A DNA stretch of 64,000 nt from contig JAESUZ010002887.1 of NCBI GenBank assembly GCA_017311185.1, positions 20,362 to 84,361 on the forward strand, given 5' to 3'. The notes beneath the pieces are model-generated. The model was given only the letters and a program-made list of their open reading frames with translations. It did not search any database and was not told the origin of the DNA. Of the stretch, positions 11,251 through 21,171 are shown piece by piece. Each line of letters opens with the position of its first letter. Position 1 is the first letter of the stretch. This DNA comes from Proteles cristata cristata (Eukaryota > Chordata > Mammalia > Carnivora > Hyaenidae). Position numbers and translations under genes: made by a program.

Positions 11251-12841
11251 AAATCAGGAAGTGTGATGCCTCTAACTTGATTGTTTTTCTTGGGATTGTT
11301 TTGGCTATTTTGAATCTTTTTGGGTTCCATTTGAATTTTAGAATTACTTTTTCTATTTCTGTGAAAAATGCCGGGGCATTTTTGATAGGTAATGACACTG
11401 AGGCTGTAGACATTTTTTTGGCTAATATGAACATTTTAACAATATTAATTTTTCCAGTTATGAACATAGAATATCTGTCCCTTTGTTTCTTCTTCAGTTT
11501 CTTTTATCAAAGGCTTAGTTTTCAGAGTACAAATCTTTCACCTCTTTGGCTGAATTTATTCCTCAGTATTTTTATTGTTTTTGAAATTGTTATGAATGAG
11601 ATTGTGTTCTTTCTCAGATAGTAAGCTGTTCATGTATTGAAGTGTAACTGATTTCTGTAGGTTGATTTTGTATCCTGCAACTTCATTGAATTAGTTGATT
11701 AGTTCTATAAGGGTTTTTTTGGGGGGGAGGTGGAGACTGAAGGGTTTTCTCTATATAGTATCATAACATTTCATAATGTTTGCAAACAGGGCCATTTTTA
11801 CTTCTTTCTTTCTGATTTGCATGCCTTTTATTTCTTCTTTCTTAACTGCTCTGGCTGGGGCTTCCAGTACTGTGTTGAATAGGAGATGTAAGAGTGAGCA
11901 TCCTTACCTTGTTCTGGATTTTAGAAAAAGAGTTTTCAGTCTTTCACCATTGAGTATGACATTAGCTGCAGGCTTGTCATATTTGCCTTTATTATGTTGA
12001 GGTACTTCTTTTGTACCCAATTCATTAAGCATTTTTATCATAATAGAACTTATATTTTCTTAAATGCTTTTTTGTGCATCTGTTGAGACGATGCTATGAT
12101 CTTTTCATTTTCTTGTTCATGAAGTTTTTAATTCAAGTAAAGTTGATTTTGAACATTCACTCCATTAGTGTGGTGCATCATGTGGATTGATTTGCACACG
12201 TTGACCCGTCTTTGCATCCCAGGGATGAATTCCATTTGGTCATGATGTGTGATCCTTTTAATGTGCTGTTAAATTTGGTCTCCTAATATTTTTGTGAGAA
12301 TTTTTGCATCTATATTTCTTAGTTATTGGTCTATAGTTTTGTTTTCTTGGAGTGTCCTTATCTGGCTTTGGTATCAGAGTAATGCTGGTCTTGCAAAATC
12401 AGTTTGGGGATGTAAATTCCTCTTCAATTTTTTGAAGAGTTTGCGAAGGAATGGCATTCATTCTTCTTTAAATGTTTGGTGTCATTCCCCTGGGAAAGCA
12501 TTTGATCTTGGGCTTTTCTTTGTCGGGGGATTTTTGGTTATTGATTCCATTTCCTTCCTCATTATTGCTCTGTTTATGTTTTCTATTTCTTCATGATCTA
12601 GTCTTGGAAGTTGTATGCTTCTAGGAATGTATCCATTTCTTCTTGGTTATTTAATTGGCATATAATTATTCATATGAATCTCTTATAAAGCTTTGCATTT
12701 CTGTGGTATCAGTTATAATAGCTTTTTTCACTTCTGATTTTATTTGAGTCTTTTCTCTCTTTTTCTTAGTCTAGTTGATCTTTTCTATTGTCTTCCTGGT
12801 CTTCATTTCATTTTTTGAAAACATAATGTTAATTTAATTAA

Positions 12842-13024
12842 ATTTAAAAATTTTATTAATTCTTTTTTGGGGGGAGAAGCAGAGGGAGGGGGAGAGAGAG
12901 AATCTTAAACAGCTTCCACACTTAGCACAGAGCCCAGTGTGGGGCTCAGTGTCACAACCCTGAGATCATGACCTGAGCTGAAATCAAAAGTCAGATACTT
13001 AACCAGCTGAGCCACCAGGTACCT
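12842..13024 (-). mobile_element. Diverged CanSINE inside the ancient L1
   Basis: Minus-strand SINE with degraded T-rich tail, 'gagggagggggagagagagaatc' GA-rich body, 'gcacagagcccagtgtggggctc' core and a head ending 'gagccaccaggtacctc'. Divergence is higher than for neighbours, implying an earlier insertion. Confidence 0.85.
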
Positions 13025-13185
13025 CTCCGTTTTGTTTATTTCTGTTCTTGTTATTTCCTTCCTTCTGCTAACTTTGGGCTTAGTTTGCTCTTTTTTCTAT
13101 TTCTTGAGATATAAAATTAGGTCGTTTATTTGAGATCTTTGTTGTCTCTTAAAGTAGGCATTTATCACTATAAGATTCCCTCTTG

Positions 13186-13294
13186 TTTAAAAAAACTCTT
13201 CAATTTTTAAAATTTAAAGCCCCAACGGAGCTCAAACTTACAACCTTGATATCAGGAGTCTCATGTTCCATTGACAGAGCCAGCCAGGTACCCC
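13186..13294 (-). mobile_element. Short old CanSINE inside the ancient L1
   Basis: A minus-strand tRNA-like head only ('gccccaacggagctcaaac' to 'gccagccaggtacccc') with an A/T tail, lacking the CT-rich body. Flanking repeats 'tataagattccctctt' (13170-13185) and 'tataaaattctatctt' (13295-13310) match at 13 of 16 positions, a decayed TSD. Confidence 0.75.
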
Positions 13295-14116
13295 TATAAA
13301 ATTCTATCTTAGAACTGCTTTTGCTTCACCCCATGAGTTTTGGTATGTTGTATTTCTATTTTTATTTGTTTCAAGATAATTTTTTGATTTCCCTTTTGAT
13401 TTCTTCTTTGACCCATTGCTTGTTCAGGACTGTGTTGTTTAATATCCAAATATTTGTGAATTTTCCAGTTTTCTTCTTCTTGATTTCTAATTTCCTACCA
13501 TTGTGTTCAGAAATGGTAATTGGTCTGATTTTAATATTCTTAAATTTGCTAAGACTTGTTCTATGGTCTAACCTATGATCTATCTTGGATGATGGTCCAT
13601 GTGCATTTGAGAAGAATGTGTATTCTGCTGCAGTTGGGTGGAATATTCTCGACGTGTGTGTGTTAGGTCAATTTGGTCTAAAGCATAGTTCAGTTGCAAT
13701 GTTTCTTTATTGATTCTCTTCTGGGTGATCTATTCATTGTTGAAAGTACCCAGTACTTCATTGGGTACTGAAATCTCCTACTATTCTTGTATTGTTGTCT
13801 ATTTCTCCATGTAGATCGGGTTGTATTCGCTTAATATCTTCAGGTGCTCTGATGTTGGGCTCATGTATTTTTATGAGTGTTATATCTTTTTGATGAATTC
13901 ACTCCTTTATCATTATAGTACGACTTTTTTTGTCTCTTGTTACCATTTTTGGCTTAAAGTCTATTTTGTTTGGTATAAGTAAAGCTACCCCTGCACTCTT
14001 TTGGTTTCCACTTGCATGGAATATCTTTTTCCATCCCTTCACTTTGAACCCATGTGTATCCTTAAAGCTGAAGTGAGTCTTTTGTAGGAAGTATGTAGTT
14101 GTGTCTTTTATTTTAT

Positions 14117-14331
14117 TATTATTTTTTAATGTTTATTTCTAGGAGAGAGAGAGAGAGACAGCATGAGCAGGGGAGGGTCAGAGAGAGAGGGAGTCACAGA
14201 CTGAAACAGGCTCCAGGCTCTGAGCTGGCAGTCAGCACAGAGCCCGACGCGGGGCCCGAACCCACGAACCACGAGATCATGACCTAAGTGAAAGTCGGCC
14301 GCTTAACCGACTAAGCCACCCAGGCGCCCCA
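14117..14331 (-). mobile_element. Young-subfamily CanSINE inside the ancient L1
   Basis: Minus-strand full-length copy with the subfamily marks 'tttctaggagagag', 'gagctggcagtcagcacag' and 'gacctaagtgaaagtcgg', ending 'ctaagccacccaggcgcccc'. The TSD 'tgtcttttatttt' recurs at 14102-14114 and 14333-14345. Confidence 0.95.
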
Positions 14332-14620
14332 ATGTCTTTTATTTTTTATCCATGCAGCCACTCTATACCTTTTGATTGGATAATTTGATTCATTTAGCTT
14401 TAGGGCAATTATTGACAAGTACAGATTTACCAACGCCATCTTGTTGTTTTCCATTCTTTATCAGTTAAAGGACAGATCTCCATGTCTTTGAGGTTGGTTA
14501 TCAGAAGATTATTTAATCCTTTGGTGGTGCTATGTTTCCCTGATTTTTCATGTTCTTTCAAGTCTTGCATCACTGTCTTCCATTTGAAGTGGCAGTCACC
14601 TCCTCTAGACTTTACTAACT

Positions 14621-14939
14621 GCTTTCAGGAGAAAAATGCCTTCTGTCAGCCCTGACAAGGGTTGTGAGGTTTTCCCAGACCTTCTATGGGTACACCTGTT
14701 CCATGTTCTTTGCTCCCTTGTTTGGCAGAATTCTTAAGCCTGGCTGTCTTCTCTTGATCCTGCAAAGTACCAGGCTTGTGTGCTGACAGCCTCCCTTCTG
14801 CCTTCCCATAGCAGGGCTAAAGCTCAAGTCTGTGGTCTCTCCCTGCCCACAGATTTAGACAAGCTTTCTGCACATGCTCACTAGCCATTTGCAAAACTTG
14901 CTTTATTATTTTATTTCATTTTTAATGTTTATTTATTTT
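14621..14939. other. Possible extension of the ancient L1, otherwise single-copy
   Basis: The segment 14621-14880 follows the L1 without a clear boundary and could be its more 5' sequence, but I do not recognise it. The A/T-rich 14905-14941 ('tttaatgtttatttatttta') looks like the tail of an otherwise lost minus-strand SINE. Confidence 0.35.
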
Positions 14940-15162
14940 ATTAAAAATTTTTTAAACATTTTATTTATTTCTGAGAGTGAGAGAGAGGCAGCGTGAGCAG
15001 GGGAGGGTCAGAGAGAGAGGGAGACACAGAATCCAAAACAGTATCCAGGCTCTGAGCTGGCTGTCAGCACAGAGCCCGACGCGGGGCTCAAACCCACGAA
15101 CCGTGGGATCATGACCTGAGCTGAAGCCGGACGCTTAACTGACTGAGCCACCCAGGTGCCCC
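14940..15162 (-). mobile_element. CanSINE, left arm of a head-to-head pair
   Basis: Minus-strand full-length SINE: T-rich tail at 14940-14970, 'gcgtgagcaggggagggtcag' body, 'gcacagagcccgacgcgggg' core and head complement ending 'gagccacccaggtgcccc' at 15162. The next base begins a plus-strand SINE head. Confidence 0.92.
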
Positions 15163-15340
15163 GGTTAAGCATTCAACTTTGGCTTAGGTCATCATCTTGT
15201 GGTTTGTGGGTTGGAGCCCCACATGGGGCTCTGTGCTGACAGCTCAGAGCCTGGAGTCTGCTTCGGATTCTGTGTCTCTCTTTGCCCTTCCTCTGCTCAT
15301 TCTCTCTCTCTCTCTCTCTCAAAAACAAATGAACATTTAA
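15163..15340 (+). mobile_element. CanSINE, right arm of a head-to-head pair, lacking its first ~20 bases
   Basis: Plus-strand SINE that starts at 'ggttaagcattcaac', so the 'ggcgcctgggtggctcagtc' part of the head is missing. The rest is normal: B-box area 'gggttggagcccc', CT run near 15301-15320, tail 'aaaaacaaatgaacattt'. The missing head is consistent with the minus SINE having landed in it, or with a deletion at the junction. Confidence 0.88.
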
Positions 15341-16060
15341 AACAACGCCTCTGAGCTGTGCCCCTGGAGAAGGGGGTGACACAGTTAAAGTCAAACTATT
15401 CCTTTTACACTCTCCAATGTGTCCAAACTCATAATTTTTTTTCCTCCAATGGTGTACCGGAAAGTCTCTGCTGGGAGCCTGGACTTGCTCAAAGGCTCTC
15501 TTGTCCTTGAGTGATGATCTAAGACTATTCTCCAAGGGCTCTGGACCATGGCCAGGAGGGGATGGGACCCATTCATGGGCCCCTGCGGAGTCCGCAGCTG
15601 AGACCAAGGTTTGTGTACTCATCACCTGATGCACGGATGAGTGATGCTTTTCCCAAGCCCCTTGGCATACGGTGCTGAATCACACAGCTCACAAAGGCCC
15701 CTTTGTCCATGGATAGATTCCAAATTGTTGTTGTTAAAGGGGGGATATGAGTGAAGGACGTCTTATTCAGCCATGGTATCACTTCTGACTTTTTATGGTT
15801 TTGAGATGGCTGTCTCAGGTCCCTATTTTCCATAGACCCAATATAGTACATGCAGTATATCCAAAAGTTAGCAGTTCCCCAAGCAGGGGTTCCCAAAGCT
15901 GAGTGACTGTGGGCAAGTGTCTTAACTCTCTGAGAGCCATTTCTTTAGTCAGCGAATGTGTGTTGCCATGTGCAGAGCCCTTTGCCGGGGAAAGCTTAGT
16001 GGGCCAGTGACAGTTGCTGTAGTCAAGAAACATACATTGTAATTGCATGTTTCACCCTGA
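15341..16060. other. Single-copy DNA with a weak MIR-like core
   Basis: No gene is recognised. The stretch 15899-15945 ('gagtgactgtgggcaagtg', then 'cttaactctctgag') resembles the conserved centre of a plus-strand MIR. The frame on the minus strand (15634-15173) runs from here into a SINE and is not credible as a gene. Confidence 0.45.
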
Positions 16061-16062
16061 TC

Positions 16063-16138
16063 AAACAAATGTGTGATTATAAATTGTGACAAATTATATG
16101 AAACAAATATGTGGTTATAAATTGTGACAAATTATATG
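16063..16138. repeat. 38-bp tandem duplication
   Basis: Two adjacent 38-bp units, 16063-16100 and 16101-16138, each starting 'aaacaaat' and ending 'gacaaattatatg', differ at only two positions. The sequence is AT-rich and not part of a repeat I recognise. Near-identity indicates a recent local duplication. Confidence 0.95.
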
Positions 16139-16164
16139 AAGGGGAAGAGAAAAATTCCATAAGA

Positions 16165-16295
16165 ACCATAGTCTCATCTGTAAAATGGGATTATACACTA
16201 CCTGTCTCAAGAATTAAGTGAGATGATGCACGAAAATCATTTTGCATAGCATTTCGTGTTCAAGAAGTGCTCAACGAACATGAGCGATTTGGGTG
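16165..16295 (+). repeat. MIR (ancient tRNA-derived SINE) 3' part
   Basis: The order 'catctgtaaaatggga', 'gaattaagtgagatgatgca', 'gaagtgctcaacgaac' follows the MIR 3' half in the plus orientation. Divergence is high, as expected for this mammal-wide family. Confidence 0.6.
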
Positions 16296-16299
16296 TTAA

Positions 16300-18257
16300 C
16301 ATCTTTTTGCCATGTAGTTCCAAACTATAAATATCTTCTATATCACAGTATTGGTGATTTATAATGATAAATCATTCTTAGCAGTTTATGGCCCGTTTTT
16401 ATTATTATTTACTACAGTTAATTCACTAACTTGTTATTGTACCCTTCTGTGATGAAGAAGTGAGTATACGTAGCTTCCGTGCCCCAGTGCAAGCATACAG
16501 GGTTTGTTCCCACACACACTAATCACAGGGTTCTATTGACTCTATTGCTGTCAGATGGAATTGACAAACAAATTATGCGATATTATTTGCATTATTTTCT
16601 GCCAAAATACTAAGAATTTATATTATTTATGTCATGCAAAACCCAGACTGACATGTAAATCATCCTTGCCAGTGTTTACGATCAGTTATTTACTTAGGTC
16701 TGTTTTTGTTTTCCCAGCCATCCCGCAAAGTCTTACTATTTTGATTTACTTCAGCTCGATGCCAATCTCCCTCCTCCACTTGGAAAGCATTCTTGGTACA
16801 GGTGCTGGGAGCCTCGGTGCCGTCCCGAGAGTATCGCTGCATGCCTGGGAGGGACCAGAGTGTCTCTCTCTGAGGACGAAAGGATGGCATTCCCTTCCAG
16901 CACGTGGCACGGGGTTGACCACAGGCTTGTGCTGTGACGTGTCTCCGGTCTCTTCTGCTGTTTCCCTGTGCTCGTCAAATTGCAGGCAATGATGCGGGTC
17001 ATAGAGTCACGTGATATGGAATTTTAGGCCCGAGGGGGCTTTAAGATCCATCCTATCAAACCCTCAAAGTCCACTTAGATCCCTTCTTTGGAGTCTTCCC
17101 CTCAGGTGGCCATTCCAATATCCCTTTCCCCTTAGAAGAGCTATGGTTCTGTCTATATGGAGAGAACTTGATGAGGAATTTTAGGCGCTGCCTGACTTAA
17201 ATGGGATCTGCATGTACTTGAAAGACCTTTATCAGGTGTGAAGTAGCATTTCAATTTAGGGAAAGATTCTCCTGGTCTGTAATAAAACTGACGATAGGAC
17301 TATATCTCCTAGATAATAATGCTAATATTAGTATGAATAACAATAATAGTAATGCAGTGAGATAATCATACTAATGGCTAAATTTATTAAAACTTTAATA
17401 GCTGTCAGTCCTGCACAGTAAAAGGTCAGCCCTTTACCTACTGACTCGTGTAATTTTGGCAATGCCCGCCTGTGGGACGTACCGTTGTTCCCAGATGAGC
17501 AAACCAAAGCATGGGGAAGGTGCAAGTGTCCCAGAGACTTGTGGAGGCCACATGATGGCTTATTTTTTTCCAAAAATAATGTTGACTATGTATGTACTTG
17601 TTTAGAGTTTACAAACTTCTTTGGCATATGTTATTTCCATTCGGTCTTCCTCCTCATGGGCTTGTGAGAGGCTTGCCTGCCATCCATTTCCCCACCTTTC
17701 ATCTGAGAAACCAGAAAGCCTTATCCATACAGCATTATCCACATCCTAGAAACAAGGGCCTGGAGTGTGGACTTAAATGCCGCCTCCATGGTTTGTTCTG
17801 GGCCATCGAAAGTCTCTCCAGGTAAATGGCAGTTTGGGTAAGGAAGCAGATTGCCCAATATTCCCAGGAAGCACTGGGTTAGTAACGAAGACACCTAGCA
17901 TCCGCTGCTGGCTCCAGGTCCCCCTCTCTTCCCTGCAGTCACAGTGAAGCCGGGCTGAGCCAGGATCTGGGAGGGTCCTTTCCAGCCACTAGAGGCCAGC
18001 AAGCCGCAGTCAGCAGCCTCCGAGCTGGAGCCAGAGTGGGCTGCTATTCACAGGACAGTGGTGAAGACATGAGCATTCCAGATGAGGAAAATGATGCTAG
18101 GGTGTTTCTAGAAGACACAGATCGTTTCAGGGTGTTACCACTGAGATGCCTGTGGTGTTTCAGGCCTCCTAAGACTTCCCTGAAAGGCAGTCCTAGGGAA
18201 ATTCAACGAGTAGAGAAAGGGTGCATTTGGGATGTCTGCCGATGTCTTCCAAAACCC
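16300..18257. other. Single-copy DNA with faint ancient repeat traces
   Basis: About 2 kb without a supported gene. 17000-17130 has a text pattern ('ttttaggcccgagggggc', later 'caggtggccattcc') reminiscent of very old vertebrate repeats. 16800-16990 is moderately CpG-containing. The frame 16555-16992 has no domain and starts in AT-rich DNA. Confidence 0.4.
17395..17545 (-). repeat. MIR-like fragment
   Basis: In minus orientation 'gtaccgttgttcccagatgagcaaac' and the following 'gcatggggaaggtgcaagtg' parallel the MIR segment that reads 'cccattttacagatgaggaaac' in typical copies. The match is weak and rests on memory of the family. Confidence 0.4.
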
Positions 18258-18705
18258 AGGTATTCCTATGGATGGAAGTAGACAGTATTATGCTAAGTGA
18301 AATAAGTCAGTGGCAGAAATATTTCACTTCTATGTGAATTTCACTCCATATGATTTCACTCCATATGATTTCACTCCGTATGGTTTCACTCCTATGTGGA
18401 ATTTAGGAAACAAAACAGATGAACATAGGGGAAGGGAAGGAAAAATAAAATAAGATAAAAACAGGAAGAGATAAAACCATCAGAGACTCTTAACGATAGA
18501 GAACAAACTGAGTGCTGCTGAAGGGGAGGTGGGTGAGGGATGGGCTGGATGGATGACGGGTAGTAAGGAGGGCACTTACTGTGCTGGTCACGGGTGTTGT
18601 ATGGAAGTGATGAATCACTGAATGCTACCCCTGCAACCATTACTACACTATATGTTAACTAACATGAATGAATTTAAATTAAAAAAAATAATAAAATTAA
18701 AAAGC
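18258..18705 (+). mobile_element. LINE-1 3' end with internal tandem expansion
   Basis: Plus-strand 5'-truncated L1: 'gctaagtgaaataagtcag' (end of ORF2), then the 3' UTR with 'gagactcttaacgatagaga' and an A-rich end at 18675-18705. The usual single 'catatgatttcactc' motif is repeated about four times at 18335-18392, a short tandem expansion of about 15-bp units. No coding capacity remains. Confidence 0.85.
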
Positions 18706-19078
18706 AGGTGGAAAAAAAGCCCCTGTGTTCCTTTTCAGCATAATGCTTTCCTTCCTCCCCATCCCTGTTTGAAATAAAAAACAGCTTTAAGTGTTCTTCC
18801 TCCCTCCTCTGCTCCACTTGTTTGCTTTCCCAGAAGCTCTCGTGACTGTCTTGCTCTTTCCTCCCTTCTCTTGAGCCTAGCTGCCCCGGCCCTCCCTGTC
18901 TATGTCTCTTGCTTGCTTCTCTCTTCCCGCCATGTTGCACTTACTAAAGGGAATAGAGGAGGGCTGCTGTGGCCGGAGGACGGGAGGGCACGTGGGAGAG
19001 GACTTTACCGAGCCCAGCACCGTGCTGCACTGCTCTGGGGTTCCTACCTGCTAGATGGAGGGGCCCCTTTTCAATGTT
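18706..19078. other. Single-copy spacer, nothing recognised
   Basis: About 370 bp between an L1 3' end and a SINE pair; CT-rich then GC-richer, with no recognisable repeat or exon. Confidence 0.45.
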
Positions 19079-19094
19079 TGTTCTTGGAATTTTA

Positions 19095-19327
19095 TTAAAA
19101 AATTTTTAAAGATTTATTTATTTTCAAGAGAGAGACAGAGAGACAGAGACAGAGACAGAGTGTGAGCAGGGGAGGGGTAGAGAGAGAGGGAGACACAAAA
19201 TCCGAAGCAGGCTCCAGGCTCCTAGCTGTCAGCATAGAGCCTGATGTAGGGCTCGAACTCACGAACCATGAGATCATGACCTGAGCCGAAGTTGGATGCT
19301 TAACCGATTGAGCCACCAAGTCATCCC
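19095..19327 (-). mobile_element. CanSINE, left member of a double insertion
   Basis: Minus-strand copy with a (GACAGA)n-like stretch (19131-19160), 'gtgagcaggggagggg' body and head ending 'gagccaccaagtcatccc'. It lies between target copies 'tggaatttta' at 19085-19094 and 19328-19337. Confidence 0.92.
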
Positions 19328-19337
19328 TGGAATTTTA

Positions 19338-19530
19338 ATTTTTTAAATGTTTATTTATTAGTTTTTTTTTAAGGGGGGGCAGAGAGAGAGGAAGATAGAG
19401 AGAATCCCAAGTAGGCTACAAGCTTTAAGTGCAGAATCTGAAGTGAGGCTCCATCCCATGAACTCTGAGATCATGACCTGAGCGGAAATTAAGAGTGAGA
19501 GCTTAACTGACTGAGCCATCCAGGTGCTCC
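19338..19530 (-). mobile_element. CanSINE, right member of a double insertion
   Basis: A more diverged minus-strand SINE with a T-run (19363-19371), 'gggggggcagagagagagg' body and head ending 'gagccatccaggtgctcc'. It is followed by a third copy of the target, 'tgttcttggaatttta' (19531-19546), which matches the longer outer copy at 19079-19094. Confidence 0.9.
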
Positions 19531-19644
19531 TGTTCTTGGAATTTTAAAGGCTGTTTTCTTTGGGAATTCATACTTAGAACATATATACTGAAGTATTTCA
19601 GGTGCAGAGCCGCAGTGTATGCAATTTACTTTCAAATGGCTATA

Positions 19645-20266
19645 TATATAAATCTTGGTTTGAGAGCATAATTCATTCCAGAAATGAATTATGTAACCCA
19701 GACCACTCATATTCAAAGTGAATTTCCCCATAAGAAGTAATGGAAACTCAGATGCTTCACTCCACAACCCAAAAATATTCATATAAAAATGATTATGATG
19801 CTGTAATATAATAAACATGATTAAAAATACAAAATATAAAGAAAAATAAATTAACCTTCACCTACCTTTTGGAAACCTTCATGGCTGGCGTGAGGGAGAC
19901 GAGAGAGGAAGGTTACTGTGTAGCACGACTTTCACGCTCACTAACAGAATCATTGCTATCCATTGGCTCAACGGAATCGTTTTCTTTTTGTGCAACTTTA
20001 GCAAGGAACTACCCACTGACACTTGCTTTTGCCTCCTTTTGGGCATTTTGCAGAAATGTGACATTGCATTGACGATCTTACAATTCTAGAGAGAGAGAGA
20101 GAGAGAAGAACTATTGGCTCAGTTGTGATCATGTGACGTTCGGTGTCACGTACTACTCATATTGCAAGATACCGATCGTTTATGAAGTTAAAATTTATTA
20201 GAAATGCTTGCTCGTCTTGTGGAACACTCACAGAACAAGTTACTTGCAATTCAAAGTGTTACTGTA
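19645..20266 (+). mobile_element. Tigger-like (TcMar) DNA transposon remnant, non-autonomous
   Basis: A roughly 620-bp unit bounded by imperfect inverted ends ('cttggtttgagagcataattc' near 19654 and the complement of 'acttgcaattcaaagtg' near 20242-20258) next to TA-rich flanks. The internal text matches my memory of a carnivore Tigger1-type repeat. No transposase frame is intact. Family assignment is from recall, not a search. The strand label is arbitrary. Confidence 0.6.
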
Positions 20267-20332
20267 TATATATATATATATATGTATGTATATATGCACA
20301 TACATATGCATACATATATACACACTATAGTC
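20262..20332. repeat. TA/TG-rich microsatellite
   Basis: An alternating (TA)n tract of about 20 bp (20264-20283) that degrades into 'tgtatgtatatatgcac'-like repeats to 20332. It lies exactly between two TA-targeting transposon remnants. Confidence 0.9.
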
Positions 20333-20343
20333 CATGTATATAT

Positions 20344-20812
20344 AGTCAATGACTCATGATGGTTCTACTTAGGGTCTTTCAACTTTATGATGGTGAAAAA
20401 GCAGTGTGCATTCAACAGAAACTGTACTTTGATTTTTAAGTTTGGACCTTTTCCCAGGCTAGCAACACGCAGGATGCTACTCTGTTGTGGTGCTGGGCAA
20501 CAGCAGTCATGAAATCCTGAGGATCAACGACCAATACACTTAGAAACATTTTGTTTTTCACTCTAAGTACAGAATTCAGTCTATTACGTGGAACATTCAA
20601 CCCTTCATTATAACAGAACTTCGTGTGAGATTATTTTGCCCAACCGTAGACTAATGTTAAGTGTTCTGAACAGGTTGAAGGTGGGAGAGGCTGAGCTGTG
20701 ATGTTCTATGGGTAGGTGTAGTAAATGCAGTTCTGACTTATATTTGAAGCTAAGAGCAGGTTTATGGAGATGTAAGCCCATCGTAAGTTGAGGAAGATCT
20801 CCGGATATACAT
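20344..20812. mobile_element. Second DNA-transposon remnant (Tigger-like, family uncertain)
   Basis: About 470 bp bounded by inverted ends: 'gactcatgatgg' (20351-20362) and the complement of 'ccatcgtaagttg' (20778-20790). Interior phrases such as 'tttcaactttatgatggtg' and 'ttttgcccaaccgtagac' belong to a mammal-wide non-autonomous DNA transposon that I recall but cannot name with certainty. No coding sequence. Confidence 0.55.
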
Positions 20813-20838
20813 ATATACTAAATCATTTGAGAGTAAGG

Positions 20839-20839
20839 A

Positions 20840-20884
<45 letters not shown>
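20839..20884. repeat. (AC)n microsatellite, about 22 units
   Basis: A perfect dinucleotide run of about 45 bp. Uninterrupted runs of this length are usually length-polymorphic in mammals. Confidence 0.97.
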
Positions 20885-20886
<2 letters not shown>

Positions 20887-20958
20887 AGAGCACAAGTGAT
20901 AAATAATGAGGCAAGCTGTTAACAGTAAGTGACTCTGGATAAAGGGTCACCTGTTCTA

Positions 20959-21156
20959 CATTGTTTTTATGTTTTTATTTTTATTTTAGAGAGAGAGCGT
21001 GGGGCAGAGGGGCAGAGGGAGAGAGAGATAATGTTAAGCTGGCTTCACACCCAGCACAAGCCCAACTTGGGGCTTGATCTCACGACCACTAGATCAAGAC
21101 CTGAGCCGCAATCACCGGTCAGAAGCCCAACCAAGTGAGCCACGCAGGTGCCCAAC
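20959..21156 (-). mobile_element. CanSINE with 15-bp TSD
   Basis: Minus-strand, diverged copy ('gcgtggggcagaggggcag' body, 'gcttgatctcacgaccac' core, head ending 'gagccacgcaggtgccca'). Flanks 'gggtcac(c/t)tgttcta' at 20944-20958 and 21157-21171 differ at one base. Confidence 0.92.
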
Positions 21157-21171
21157 GGGTCACTTGTTCTA

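Larger units (their letters stand above)
9268..14620 (-). mobile_element. Long ancient LINE-1, split by five SINEs
   Basis: A single old LINE-1 on the minus strand. Its 3' end lies at 9268 ('ccagctttattgagatataa') and its body continues through 9268-10430, 10650-11017, 11251-12841, 13025-13185, 13295-14116 and 14332 to at least 14620, possibly 14880. ORF2 C-terminal sequence is visible at 10044-9694 (frame with 'STDEWMRKML'). Around 11790-11776 the position expected for the reverse-transcriptase YADD motif reads as 'ANIMK' in the reverse complement, so both catalytic aspartates are lost. Many stops and frameshifts show a long-dead copy. Confidence in one contiguous parent element is good because adjacent segments follow L1 order. 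Confidence 0.85.

Noticed and set aside
15173..15634. 153-codon minus-strand frame
   Set aside because: Part of it is translated from a CanSINE body, so it is not a conserved protein.
18321..18395. CRISPR-like repeat array
   Set aside because: The repeated units are contiguous without spacers, lie in an L1 3' UTR, and the genome is mammalian.
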